From the NCBI GenBank assembly GCA_015243575.1, contig CP042469.1, positions 1,326,929 through 1,390,928 of the forward strand: 64,000 nucleotides of DNA, read 5' to 3'. Position 1 is the stretch's first letter. Every line of letters starts with the position of its first letter. Position numbers and translations under genes: made by a program. Below the pieces are notes generated by a model. That model did not search any database. It was not told the DNA's origin and was given only the letters and a program-made list of their open reading frames with translations. Source of the stretch: Clostridiales bacterium (GTDB lineage: Bacteria > Bacillota > Clostridia > Peptostreptococcales > Anaerovoracaceae). Shown here in pieces: positions 50,186 through 59,015 of this stretch.

Positions 50186-51500
50186 AAGTTTTGCCTTTGA
50201 TAACCGCATCAAATTCAAATCCCCCATATAGATATTTCAAATCAAAATCCTGGTGATAGCTTCCTTTGAGGTTGATCTGTATGAGATCCATGGTTCTCAG
50301 CAGTTTGGTTTCATTATTTTCGAAGAATAGCAGAATCCTGAGATAATCTTCATAATCAATACCACTTTTGTTCATTGGTTCTATGTACCCCGATGATTGT
50401 TTCTTAGAATGAAGTGATTTTCCTAGTTCCAGATTCTCCTGCTCCCCATTTTTCTCAAGGGATTCTTTCATATCAGATATTTCTCGTTTCATTTCTGGTC
50501 TCACTGCGTTTTCAATGCTAATGGCCCAATGATCTTTTGTTTTAAACAGCGAAACCTGTTTCCCGTCTTCCAATCTTCTTAGATCATTTTCGGCTTCTGC
50601 TGCAGACCATATGCCTGCAATTACTGCTTGTGTAAAGGCTGCCAAAGGCCCGGGAGTGAGAACTTCAGCAAGTGTCATCATTTCATTCCTTTTTTTATTG
50701 TCCGCATAGATATGTGCAAGGTTCAGTCCTGTACGCATCAGAAAGAGCTGGTTTCTGACTTTATTGTAATTCCCCTGATCGTTGAAGCTGCCGATTAGGA
50801 TATATTCCACCTCATTCATGAAGAAGGTCTCTCTGGATTCAGATCCCCTCCTGTGATTCCAGAACCGCCCTAGTATATACTCGTTTGTAAGAAATGCCTG
50901 CTCACTTTTTTCTTTGATCTCTGTCAGATTCGGAATTCCCACTTCCAGTAACCTACCGATGTCGCTGGTTCCTACTCCCTTGCCTTTTGACGGGAGGCTG
51001 TTGATCACCTGCATGTTTTTCAGCTCTATTTCTTGAAATCCTGATGGTACAACACCTCTCGGTTTTATCAGATTTTTACCCAGATCATATAGAAACGTAT
51101 CCAGAATCTGCTTTTGAAACAACTCCGTATTTGTGATGCTATATCCTTTGAGATCCACAGACACTGATTCTACTTTTAGCCGAAGCTGATCCAAGTGCTT
51201 TTTACTGCGGAAGGTCTCTTTCAGTTGATTATTATGGAAGCTATAAGAAGCGTAATAATTGATCTTATTCTCCACCTGGCTTTGATCCAGGTTAAAGGCG
51301 AATAGACCATATCGCTCTTGCAGCTCTGTATCATATTCTGCCAAAATAGAACGTCCAGCCAATTCCAAGACAGCGTCAGAATAGCTCCGCCCTGCAAGCT
51401 GGGATGCTTCATATACGATGATCCCCACCGCTGCAAGAACTGCTGCAAGGATCATCGTTAAAAATACAGCCGTCGTTCCCTGTTTCGATCTGACCTTCAT
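50163..51500 (-). CDS. TadG-like/DUF5702 protein of the Tad locus
   Basis: Exported or anchored protein of 445 residues of the DUF5702 type, typical of clostridial Tad loci. The N-terminus SKQG-TTAVFLTMILAAVLAAV looks like a class III prepilin leader with one hydrophobic helix, but Phe replaces the Glu at +5. The remainder is helical with coiled-coil-like stretches and DTELQERYGLFAFN near residue 58. The ATG overlaps the TadE stop by four bases. It is the longest of the pilin-like genes here and may cap or anchor the fibre by analogy with TadG. Confidence 0.72.
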   Translation of the reverse strand: MKVRSKQGTTAVFLTMILAAVLAAVGIIVYEASQLAGRSYSDAVLELAGRSILAEYDTELQERYGLFAFNLDQSQVENKINYYASYSFHNNQLKETFRSKKHLDQLRLKVESVSVDLKGYSITNTELFQKQILDTFLYDLGKNLIKPRGVVPSGFQEIELKNMQVINSLPSKGKGVGTSDIGRLLEVGIPNLTEIKEKSEQAFLTNEYILGRFWNHRRGSESRETFFMNEVEYILIGSFNDQGNYNKVRNQLFLMRTGLNLAHIYADNKKRNEMMTLAEVLTPGPLAAFTQAVIAGIWSAAEAENDLRRLEDGKQVSLFKTKDHWAISIENAVRPEMKREISDMKESLEKNGEQENLELGKSLHSKKQSSGYIEPMNKSGIDYEDYLRILLFFENNETKLLRTMDLIQINLKGSYHQDFDLKYLYGGFEFDAVIKGKTYAYTQKY

Positions 51501-51892
51501 TCCTGATTTACAACCTCCTTGATCGTGCTTTTACCTCTTACAAGCTCTGCTTCATCGATAACATAAGCACTTCCTTTTTCCTGCCTTCTAACACTGGCAC
51601 GAAAAAGCCCCTTCATTCTAACAACCTGCTGCTCTTTCATCATGAGAACAGAGTGCTTTCCAAAGCTGTTCTTTCTTTCATACTCATATTCCCTCGCTGT
51701 CTGACCCCGTTCAACAGTATCAGACTGTATGCCTGTTTCCTGCCGCAAGGATAAATGGATCGAGGTTTGCAGGGATAAAGCCGAATAGAGTCCCAGTGTG
51801 ATATAGATCACCGCAATTACAGCACCGATGACCAGAGGAAAGACGATGGCCGCCTCAACCATCGTGGTTCCCCGTTTGCTCCGAAGGTTCAA
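51497..51892 (-). CDS. TadE-family pseudopilin
   Basis: Small pilin-like protein of 131 residues. The leader RSKRG-TTMVEAAIVFPLVIGAV has the class III cleavage site (Gly then Glu at +5) followed by a membrane helix, as in TadE. The C-terminal 80 residues are hydrophilic with several charged strands. It overlaps the Flp1-like gene by four bases at its start and the next gene by four bases at its end, so it is part of a tightly coupled series. A processing peptidase (TadV) is not present in this window. Confidence 0.82.
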   Translation of the reverse strand: MNLRSKRGTTMVEAAIVFPLVIGAVIAVIYITLGLYSALSLQTSIHLSLRQETGIQSDTVERGQTAREYEYERKNSFGKHSVLMMKEQQVVRMKGLFRASVRRQEKGSAYVIDEAELVRGKSTIKEVVNQE

Positions 51893-52086
51893 CTGATAAA
51901 ACCACTGTTGGACAGTGATTCGAAGGTCTTGGTTATAAATTCACCTATCTTATCTTTAAAAACAAGTCCAAATCCAATCGCAATTGCAACCAGGATTGCT
52001 ACCTGCACCATTTCCATTCCTTTTTTACTGTTTGAGATCAATTTCATTTTTGTATTCTCCTTCGTCTTTTTCACAAGTCTTTTCAT
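51889..52086 (-). CDS. Flp1-like pilin subunit
   Basis: Small protein of 65 residues, likely the main fibre subunit of the Tad pilus (Flp1-like family). The leader runs to K22-G23, followed by MEMVQVAILVAIAIGFGLVF, a hydrophobic helix. At +5 after Gly there is Gln (residue 28), not the Glu usual in prepilins; Glu is at +2. GGAGG precedes the ATG at 52086. It lies 115 bases after the TadC-like gene, a gap with two copies of TATGATAAAAA 23 bases apart on the minus strand, and overlaps tadE by four bases. Confidence 0.8.
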   Translation of the reverse strand: MKRLVKKTKENTKMKLISNSKKGMEMVQVAILVAIAIGFGLVFKDKIGEFITKTFESLSNSGFIS

Positions 52087-52201
52087 ATTCTACCTCCTGC
52101 TCTAAGATTGGACGGTTTTTCTCATATTAAGTGCTTTTTTTATCATACTTAGGTATTCATTTTTATCATATCAGCGATTCTTTTTATCCTATTAGGACAT
52201 T

Positions 52202-53635
52202 TTACATTTCCATCAAGGCTGGTGCTACAGTGATCACAATTAAAACGATTAAAAGGATCATAAGCGGAAGGGTTAGCTTCGTCTCCGCCAGCCGTCCTTT
52301 TTCCTCAGCCTTCTTTTTACGTCCAATCCACATCAATTCCCCCTCTCGTTCCATTTTTTCAGCCAAAGCGCTGCCTTTGTTCCAATTGTCTGAAATGATT
52401 GCAGTTAACCGAACCAGATCACGCACACCGCTTCTTTGCGAAAAATCCTTAAGCTCAAAGATGAGCGAAGAGTTGGTCTTTTCAACACGTTTTTGTATTT
52501 CCAGCAATTCCGCGTACAAGTGCCGTTTCCGACTCGTGTTCTTTCCAGATTCAAGTCTTTGATAATGCCTCTCATAATCAGTAACGATTTTTGAAAAAGC
52601 AGAACTAAAAACCAATCCTGCATTTAGGAGCAAAACCAGCTTGCTGATGAATTCAGGAAGATCTTTTTCAATAGACTCCCTTGCAGCCTTCATTTCTTTA
52701 TCTATTTTTTCGTACCGCTTCAGGAATAGAATCAAAAGCAAAAACCCGTATAAGGCGGCCATCATACCCAGGTAACTCTCTCGTTTTTGCTGCCAGCGGA
52801 TCTCCATCCCCTGTGGCAAACGTTCCGGCAGCTGAATATACTCGGCGGCACTGTTTTCGTTTAGTTGATCAACAGCATCATCCAAGCGCTTCTCCATACT
52901 GCTGAAATACCCAGAAGAAGGTACGGCCTGATCAATTACTGCTGTGATGTCAACTTCCCGGGTGATCCCATCCAAAGTGAGCTGTGCCGTCAGTAACGTT
53001 GATAACCCCTCTGCTGCAATTAGATCAACCGCTCCATCTGTTTGAATCACTTCGGGATTACTGCTGGCCCAAACGATGGTGATACCCGTAAGACGGTCAT
53101 ACTCTATGAGGTTTAGCGGAGTGGTGATCTTAATCAGATCCTGGTTCTTTCCTAGTATCCTGTTTGGCAGCTCTTCTGAGAATTTTTGAAGAATACGGCG
53201 TTTCTCTTCCTCACTCAATTCCTTTGGGTCTACTCTCAGTTGAAATGATTTTGAAACTTCTACCCCTTTATAGTCCATTTTGGCTTCAACTGGCACCGTT
53301 ACAGAAGTCTCTCCGGGCCCAGGCTTTGCTATGCTTTTCAATTCCTCATTTTCTTGAAACCATTGGGGTATGGATAAAATCAGCAATAAGAAAAACGTAG
53401 CTGTGAGAATAACATAAGCCTTCATCAAGCTTTTTTTCTCCTCAAGAATGTATGTATCACAATCTTTTTGACCGTATTTCAACCGAAGTTTCCGCTGCAT
53501 AATTTCTCTTTCGCCGGTAAGCCAGTCTGGGAGCAGAATTACAAGCCGTTTCATCCATAAATCGATTTTCAGTTTTAAATCCGGCCAGTTTTTCATCACA
53601 CTTCGCTCCTCTTTGTGTCGTATTGTTTTTTTCAT
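52202..53635 (-). CDS. TadC-like inner-membrane protein (GspF domain) with an Ig-like insertion
   Basis: Platform protein of the Tad secretion system, 477 residues. One membrane helix (about 71-92) comes first. Residues about 150-245 then look like an atrophied bacterial Ig-like domain (EYDRLTGITIVWASSNPEVI and TLDGITREVDITAVI), outside the membrane. A second helix (about 300-320) leads into the GspF-type cytoplasmic domain (LPEFISKLVLLLNAGLVF), and a last helix ends the protein (PLMILLIVLIVITVAPA). The ATG overlaps the TadB stop by four bases; a second ATG at 53596 after GAGGAG is an alternative. The extra Ig-like part is not found in ordinary TadC. Confidence 0.82.
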   Translation of the reverse strand: MKKTIRHKEERSVMKNWPDLKLKIDLWMKRLVILLPDWLTGEREIMQRKLRLKYGQKDCDTYILEEKKSLMKAYVILTATFFLLLILSIPQWFQENEELKSIAKPGPGETSVTVPVEAKMDYKGVEVSKSFQLRVDPKELSEEEKRRILQKFSEELPNRILGKNQDLIKITTPLNLIEYDRLTGITIVWASSNPEVIQTDGAVDLIAAEGLSTLLTAQLTLDGITREVDITAVIDQAVPSSGYFSSMEKRLDDAVDQLNENSAAEYIQLPERLPQGMEIRWQQKRESYLGMMAALYGFLLLILFLKRYEKIDKEMKAARESIEKDLPEFISKLVLLLNAGLVFSSAFSKIVTDYERHYQRLESGKNTSRKRHLYAELLEIQKRVEKTNSSLIFELKDFSQRSGVRDLVRLTAIISDNWNKGSALAEKMEREGELMWIGRKKKAEEKGRLAETKLTLPLMILLIVLIVITVAPALMEM

Positions 53636-54420
53636 ACTTCGATCCTGGTAAGCTTTGTACTGATATAATATGAGGCACCGATCCCACCCAGGGCCGCCGT
53701 CATCAGAAGTCTACCGTTGAAGCCTTCATACAGTGCAGAAATATATTCCGGTGAAACCAACTGTAAAAACAATATAATCATAATTGGTATGGCAGTCAGG
53801 ATCTTTGTTTCAAAGCGCTTTTGTGCTGTAATGGTGTTGATTTCTTTTTCTATTGTAATCTTGTCCGTAATCATTTCACTTGCCTTGCCTAAAACCCGGA
53901 TCAGATCTCCGCCGGTTTTACGACAGGTCATATAGATATCAACAAAGTCAGCAATGTCTTCAATATCTGTTCGATAAGCAAAATCCTGGAGAATCTCCTC
54001 CTCCGATTCTCTATAATCATTAATTTTCTTTGACATCTGATCCAGTTCTCTGACAATCAAAGCACCTTCCCCATATATCATTTTAAGATTTGATGCCGTT
54101 TCCTGTAATGCACCTGACATCTGCCTGCCCGCAGCAATGGAAGCAGAAATAGAATAGAGTACATCTCGAAACTGTTCTTTGATTTCTTTTCTCCTTTTAT
54201 CTGCCAATGACTTTCGATACCACGGCAAAAAAAACCACGATGCAGGCAGAGACAACATTGAAAAGGGGATACTCTGATAGAAAAGAAATGACAATGCTGC
54301 CAAACCGATGCCACTAAGCAGCAGAAATTTCACGAATTCAGAATGGTTCAGATGATAGGTATGATAGTGATCAGGAATTTCTCTCCCCTTTGGCCGCGCT
54401 GTTATCAGAAATTTCATCAT
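53632..54420 (-). CDS. TadB-like inner-membrane protein (type II secretion F domain)
   Basis: Membrane platform protein of 262 residues with the GspF layout: two helices near the start (about 32-75), a cytoplasmic helical domain (LYSISASIAAGRQMSGALQETA, in parts: ISASIAAGRQMSGALQE, with the following YMTCRKTGGDL), and two C-terminal helices. It pairs with the TadC-like protein. The ATG overlaps the TadA stop by four bases and its own stop overlaps the next ATG by four. The order TadA, TadB, TadC is the standard Tad order. Confidence 0.85.
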   Translation of the reverse strand: MMKFLITARPKGREIPDHYHTYHLNHSEFVKFLLLSGIGLAALSFLFYQSIPFSMLSLPASWFFLPWYRKSLADKRRKEIKEQFRDVLYSISASIAAGRQMSGALQETASNLKMIYGEGALIVRELDQMSKKINDYRESEEEILQDFAYRTDIEDIADFVDIYMTCRKTGGDLIRVLGKASEMITDKITIEKEINTITAQKRFETKILTAIPIMIILFLQLVSPEYISALYEGFNGRLLMTAALGGIGASYYISTKLTRIEV

Positions 54421-55673
54421 AAAAATGCTCCATTCATCTTTAGCTTCATCGTGTCAACCAATCGATTCTCTGTTTTTGTTAATGCACCCAAGGGAAGGGG
54501 CTTTTCTGAATGAGCGGAATGAGCGAAATCATTCAATTGATTCATTTCGTACTTAAATAGTGTATTAATCTCAATCTTACCACCGGTATATTCCATAATT
54601 TCAGCGATTTCCAACACTTTTCTGCTTCGATCAGGAAGCCTGCCCAAGTGGACGATAATGTCAATTGCTTCCGCAATCTGGGCTCTGATTGCCTCGATGG
54701 GATAATCAGCTGCCTGAAGGAACATCGCTTCCAACCTTGATAGCATCCCTTCCGGTGAGTTTCCATGTCCTGTCGATAATGATCCGTCATGCCCAGTGTT
54801 CATTGCTTGTATCATATCTAGGACTTCCTCCCCTCTCACTTCTCCAACAATAATTCTGTTGGGACGCATTCTTAAGGAAGCTTTTATAAGTTGCCGGATA
54901 TTTACCTCGCCTTTGCCCTGTACATTTGCATTTTTGCTCTCCAACCGAACAATATTCTCTATCCCGTTAATTTGAAGTTCTGCCGAGTCTTCAATCACAA
55001 TGACTCTTTCATCCGACGGAATATATTCCGATAACACGTTTAGAAACGTTGTTTTTCCGGAGCTTGTCCCACCCGATATGAAAATATTGTAGCCAGATTT
55101 GACAAGCGTCTTTAGAAATTCGGCAGCTTCCCTGCTAATGGTTTCTCTTTTGATTAAGCCCTCCATTGAAATTCTATTTTCCGGAAAGCGCCTTATCGTC
55201 AGAATGGGACCGTTGAGTGCAACATTTTTATATACAGCATGAACTCGTGATCCATCTTCAAGCCTTGCATCTACAATGGGGTTTAATTCATTGATTTCCC
55301 GGTGAACCCTAGCTGCAATTCTTCGTATAATTTCTTCCAGATCCTCTTTCGTTTCAAATCGAATATTAAGTTTGAGAACCTTCCCATTTTTTTCGATAAA
55401 GATGTTATCTGTTCCATTGACCATGATTTCACTGACATCACGGTCATCTGCATAGGGCTGCAGCAGATCGAGATCTTTCCTTGTGATATTAAAGATGCTA
55501 TGTATCACTTCACTCTTCTCACGAAATGTCAGACTGTCCATCCGCTGGTCATCAAGAATAAAGTTTTCAATCAGCTCCAAAACCTCTTTATCGCTGAGTT
55601 GTCCATGACGGCTGTTGATCATCGTTCGAACATCCTCTGTGATTTCCTTTAGTGTATAATGCTCTCCCTGCAT
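54417..55673 (-). CDS. tadA: Tad pilus assembly ATPase TadA/CpaF
   Basis: Cytoplasmic secretion ATPase of the VirB11/CpaF family that drives pilus assembly, 418 residues. Landmarks are VSEIMVNGTDNIFIEKNGK, Walker A SGGTSSGKTTFLN, the Asp/His box RPNRIIVGEVRGEE, Walker B area and TGHDGSLSTGHGNSP. I chose the ATG at 55673, preceded by AAGGAGGTGA; the open frame runs 43 codons further up but has no site and overlaps the TadZ gene. It lies 16 bases after the TadZ-like gene. Confidence 0.92.
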   Translation of the reverse strand: MQGEHYTLKEITEDVRTMINSRHGQLSDKEVLELIENFILDDQRMDSLTFREKSEVIHSIFNITRKDLDLLQPYADDRDVSEIMVNGTDNIFIEKNGKVLKLNIRFETKEDLEEIIRRIAARVHREINELNPIVDARLEDGSRVHAVYKNVALNGPILTIRRFPENRISMEGLIKRETISREAAEFLKTLVKSGYNIFISGGTSSGKTTFLNVLSEYIPSDERVIVIEDSAELQINGIENIVRLESKNANVQGKGEVNIRQLIKASLRMRPNRIIVGEVRGEEVLDMIQAMNTGHDGSLSTGHGNSPEGMLSRLEAMFLQAADYPIEAIRAQIAEAIDIIVHLGRLPDRSRKVLEIAEIMEYTGGKIEINTLFKYEMNQLNDFAHSAHSEKPLPLGALTKTENRLVDTMKLKMNGAFL

Positions 55674-55689
55674 AAAAGCTTCACCTCCT

Positions 55690-56802
55690 TTAATTGAATT
55701 CTGCCAGCAGAACAATTTCTGCAATATGCTTGATTCCAATGCCAAAGGTTTGGCTGATATCGATGCCAAGCTGCTCTCCTTGATGACAGAAACTGTTTTC
55801 ATCCGTGTCGATCACAATCACGTTTTCATTGCTTGGATGGCCTCCATCATTGAAATTACGCACATGAATCATTGCATCTTCCGAAATGGGAGCAGAACCC
55901 TTTCTGAAATAATCTTCTAGCTTTCTTTGTTTTTGGAATGAAACCGGATCATCTTTATGAACCAAAATGAGTCTGGTGCAATAGGTTAGCAGCTCCCAAG
56001 TTTCCGGTGAGATATCATGGTTGAAATCAATCAATATGTAGTCGTAGCTGCAGCTGTCGGTCAAGTACTTGATAAGATATGCCAGATCGTCCTTCGTCAA
56101 ACTACGGAGATCATTTCTTCCACGTGACGGGCAGAAAAATCCGACCCCAAAATCATCCTTTGTTGTAAAGCCCTCAAGATGGCTGCAAATTTCATCATCT
56201 TGTTTTTCAAATAAGTAGTACAGAAAATCGCTGATTTTTCTGCATCCGCATCCAAAGGTAACATACATTTCGGTTGCTGGTAATTCCTCAAAGCTAAGAT
56301 AGAGAATTTTTTTATCATGATATCTGGATAACTCTCTGGCAAGTCCTATTGCAATGGAAGAGCTCCCAACTCCTCCGGAAACGCCTAAAACTCCAATTAA
56401 TGAAGTTTTGAGATATGGATTTACGATTTTTTTATCGGTAAGATAGGCAAAAAGAAAATTCAAATCATTGAGGATTTCATTGACAGGTGCATATTTGTAT
56501 ACTTGCCAAAGGCCAGAATCTTCCTTGCTGATTTGTTTGGAGATCATTTCGGGAATTGTTTCAGTTAGAACAATTGATCTTTTTTTGATCGTTTGATTCT
56601 GGAGCCGATCAGCGAAAAGTGAATCCAAACCGCAGTCAGTCAATAGGAAATCCCACTGCTCTGAAAATAGAATCGAATCATTTTCCAAAACGGAATTGCA
56701 CGAAAGAATTGTTACATCAAAACCTTTATGTATGCCGGAGATGGCTCTTGCTAATGCAAAGCCATACTCCCTTTCATTGTAAGCGATAAAAAGTCGAGCC
56801 AT
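55690..56802 (-). CDS. TadZ/CpaE-like localisation protein (ParA/MinD-type fold)
   Basis: Cytoplasmic protein of 370 residues that should place the Tad apparatus at its site in the cell. A receiver-like domain (1-about 110; MARLFIAYNEREYG, WDFLLTDCGLDSL) is followed by a P-loop of the ParA/MinD type. The Walker A reads GVSGGVGSSSIAIGLA, where the usual Lys of GGxGKT is replaced by Ser, so ATP hydrolysis may be lost, as in other atypical TadZ proteins. YDYILIDFNHD is the Walker B equivalent. A promoter lies at 56855-56883. It is the first gene of the locus. Confidence 0.82.
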   Translation of the reverse strand: MARLFIAYNEREYGFALARAISGIHKGFDVTILSCNSVLENDSILFSEQWDFLLTDCGLDSLFADRLQNQTIKKRSIVLTETIPEMISKQISKEDSGLWQVYKYAPVNEILNDLNFLFAYLTDKKIVNPYLKTSLIGVLGVSGGVGSSSIAIGLARELSRYHDKKILYLSFEELPATEMYVTFGCGCRKISDFLYYLFEKQDDEICSHLEGFTTKDDFGVGFFCPSRGRNDLRSLTKDDLAYLIKYLTDSCSYDYILIDFNHDISPETWELLTYCTRLILVHKDDPVSFQKQRKLEDYFRKGSAPISEDAMIHVRNFNDGGHPSNENVIVIDTDENSFCHQGEQLGIDISQTFGIGIKHIAEIVLLAEFN

Positions 56803-56854
56803 ATCGTTTTCCTTTTTTATTATATAATTACATTATTTTACTTTTCGTAATTTT

Positions 56855-56883
56855 ACAATATCACACCTACCATTTTTTTACAA
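56855..56883 (-). promoter_or_regulatory. Promoter candidate of the Tad locus
   Basis: Minus strand: TTGTAA (56883-56878), 17-base spacer, TATTGT (56860-56855) with TGA directly before it (extended -10). It lies 53 bases before the TadZ-like gene, whose ATG follows AAAAGGAAAACG. Confidence 0.5.
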
Positions 56884-56909
56884 TTTTATTTATTCGACAT
56901 TTTTCGACA

Positions 56910-57725
56910 TCAGCCTTCTGTGATAAGCTCTTTTAATTTCATCAAGGCTCTGTTCAGACCGCCAACTTCATCAATTAATCCGATGTCTACCGCTTCCTGA
57001 CCGACAATAATCGTTCCGATGTCAGCAGCCATATTATCTGTTGCATTCATTAATTTTACAATCTGGTCTCGATCTGCTTTTGACGTTCTTGTTATGAACT
57101 CGACGATGCGATCCTGCATTTTTCGAAAATAATCATATGTGGGCTCTGCACCGATGACCAGTCCGGTCATTCTGATAGGATGCAGCGTCATCGTCGCGCT
57201 TTCAGCAATAAAGGAATAGTTGCTTGCAGTGGCAAGGGGAATACCGATGCTGTGTCCTCCACCTAGCACAAGAGAAACCGTGGGTTTTGACAACGTAGTA
57301 ATCAATTCAGAAAGTGCTAGTCCGGCTTCCACATCACCACCAACAGTATTGAGTATGGTCAGTAAGCCTTTGATATTAGGATTTTCCTCTATCGCTACTA
57401 ATTGGGGGATAATGTTTTCATATTTCGTTGTTTTATTATTGGGAGGAAGAACAATATGTCCCTCAACGTTGCCAATAATCGTTAGGTACTGAATATCACT
57501 TTGGAAGTTAAATGCGTTGCCGATCACTCCAAAATTATCAATGTTCTCTTTTGGATTTGGTTCTTGGTTTTGATCATCATTATTGCCTTTGTCTGTATTT
57601 CTGGCTTTGCTGGCTTCTTTGTGATTCTTTTCCTTTTCCTGATGTTTCTCGTTTCCTTTTCGCTCTCCAGAGGACCAAATCACATCAGATTCTGTTTTAA
57701 TGTTTATATCAGTATTTTTATCCAT
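56910..57725 (-). CDS. ClpP-fold protease-like protein TepA
   Basis: Protein of 271 residues of the TepA/ClpP-like group. A charged, low-complexity N-terminus (about 1-60, rich in Lys, Asn, Glu) is followed by the ClpP/crotonase fold. The nucleophile Ser fits [13 protein letters not shown], the His fits TLHPIRMTG, and [16 protein letters not shown] ([15 protein letters not shown]) matches the oxyanion loop. TepA proteins have been linked to protein export and sporulation; their substrates are unclear. Divergent from ylmC and upstream of the Tad operon on the same strand. Confidence 0.85.
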   Translation of the reverse strand: MDKNTDINIKTESDVIWSSGERKGNEKHQEKEKNHKEASKARNTDKGNNDDQNQEPNPKENIDNFGVIGNAFNFQSDIQYLTIIGNVEGHIVLPPNNKTTKYENIIPQLVAIEENPNIKGLLTILNTVGGDVEAGLALSELITTLSKPTVSLVLGGGHSIGIPLATASNYSFIAESATMTLHPIRMTGLVIGAEPTYDYFRKMQDRIVEFITRTSKADRDQIVKLMNATDNMAADIGTIIVGQEAVDIGLIDEVGGLNRALMKLKELITEG

Positions 57726-57828
57726 GAATCTTATCCTTTCCTAGTAATAAAAATAGTTTTTCCCAAATATATTTTTTTATAATAAAGGATATTAGCTTGC
57801 ACATTGCATGATTCAAAGGGGTGATTTT

Positions 57829-58071
57829 ATGAGGCTCAGTGATTTAGGTGATAAAGAAATTGTAAATCTGGCAAACGGAAGCAGGCATGGTCAGCTTGCT
57901 GACGCAGAGCTCTTATTTGATGAAAGTCAGGGAAAAATTAAAGCCATACTCGTTCCTGATTATCACGGCAGAATGAGCTTTCTTGGGAGCAAAGACTATC
58001 TGCAGCTTCCCTGGAATTCTATCCGAAAAATCGGTGAGGATATTATTATTTTCGAATCATCGGAAATATAA
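57829..58071 (+). CDS. YlmC/YmxH-family sporulation protein (PRC-barrel)
   Basis: Small protein of 80 residues of the YlmC/YmxH family with a PRC-barrel-type fold. It begins MRLSDLGDKEIVNLANG and has DAELLFDESQGKIKAILVP, ending in IGEDIIIFE. The family is common in spore formers. I chose the ATG at 57829, eight bases after AGGGGTGA; an earlier in-frame ATG at 57808 lacks a site. It is a single gene between TepA and motA. Confidence 0.85.
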   Translation: MRLSDLGDKEIVNLANGSRHGQLADAELLFDESQGKIKAILVPDYHGRMSFLGSKDYLQLPWNSIRKIGEDIIIFESSEI

Positions 58072-58124
58072 ACGGCAAAATATGATGATTCATGTAAAAA
58101 TTCGACAAATATACATAAAAATAA

Positions 58125-58153
58125 TTGATTTATGCGACTTTACATACTAAAAT
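58125..58153 (+). promoter_or_regulatory. Promoter candidate of motAB
   Basis: TTGATT (58125-58130), 17-base spacer, TAAAAT (58148-58153), about 50 bases before motA. It fits sigma-A. A sigma-D match was not convincing. Confidence 0.55.
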
Positions 58154-58203
58154 AATAGTGATGTGTAGCAATAGTCAAAATTATGTATTTTAGGAGATGA
58201 AAC

Positions 58204-59004
58204 ATGGATCTATTCTTAATCATCTTTACAGTAATCGGTTTTGGTTCAGTCATCGGCGGATTTCTTCTGGAGGGCGGACATATTACCGGTCTCCTTGCTC
58301 CCACCAGTGCCTTGATCATTATCGGAGGAACCATTGGAGCCGTAGGTATCGCTTTTCCAAATAGCGAGCTGAAAGAGATTCCAAGAATTTTAAGAGTTTT
58401 GTTTAGAGATCAGAAATATGATTTTGTCGGCTTGATGAATCGAATGAAGGCAATGTGTGTTCAGGTTCGTCAAAGCGGGCTGTTAAGTCTGGAAAGTCAA
58501 ATTGATTCAGAGCCAGACGGCCTTATGAGAAAAGGGATGAGAATGATCGTCGACGGCACTTCCCCCAATTATACAAGGGAAGCATTGGAGCTCTCATTGG
58601 ACGTGATTACAGACAGACATAATGCAAGAGCGAAAATCTTTGAAGCTGCAGGCGGTTATTCCCCTACCATGGGTATCATCGGTACTGTTCTTGGTTTGGT
58701 TCACGTGCTAAGCGATCTGGAAGAACCGGATACTCTGGGTCCCAAGATTGCAATGGCATTTACAGCCACCCTCTATGGTATCGGGCTTGCCAATCTATTG
58801 TGGCTTCCCATTGCCGGCAAGTTGAAAGCAAAAAATCAAATGGAAACTTTGTACAAGTCTATGATCATCGAAGGACTTCTGCTTATCCAAGAAGGCGTGA
58901 ATACCAACTATATGGAGGAAAAATTGTCAAGCTTTTTGTCTGAGGCACAGCTCTCTTATAAAGGGTCCCGCAGTGATGGCTCCGGCAGAAGGCAGAAAGG
59001 CTGA
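58204..59004 (+). CDS. motA: Flagellar motor stator protein MotA
   Basis: Proton- or sodium-conducting stator subunit, 266 residues. Two N-terminal helices (about 2-22 and 35-50, with PTSALIIIGGTIGAV), a cytoplasmic loop with the charged rotor-contact residues, then two helices around GGYSPTMGIIGTVLGLVHVLSDL (in parts: GGYSPTMGIIGTVLGLVHVL) and the conserved AMAFTATLYGIGLANLLWLPIAGKL (AMAFTATLYGIGLANLLWLP). AGGAG precedes the ATG. motB follows after 11 bases. No other flagellar genes are in the window. Confidence 0.95.
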   Translation: MDLFLIIFTVIGFGSVIGGFLLEGGHITGLLAPTSALIIIGGTIGAVGIAFPNSELKEIPRILRVLFRDQKYDFVGLMNRMKAMCVQVRQSGLLSLESQIDSEPDGLMRKGMRMIVDGTSPNYTREALELSLDVITDRHNARAKIFEAAGGYSPTMGIIGTVLGLVHVLSDLEEPDTLGPKIAMAFTATLYGIGLANLLWLPIAGKLKAKNQMETLYKSMIIEGLLLIQEGVNTNYMEEKLSSFLSEAQLSYKGSRSDGSGRRQKG

Positions 59005-59015
59005 GGTTCCATCCT

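Noticed and set aside
58072..58203. Sigma-D flagellar promoter upstream of motA
   Set aside because: TAAA followed by GCAATAG at a suitable distance is only a partial match to the GCCGATAA box, while a good sigma-A pair is present.
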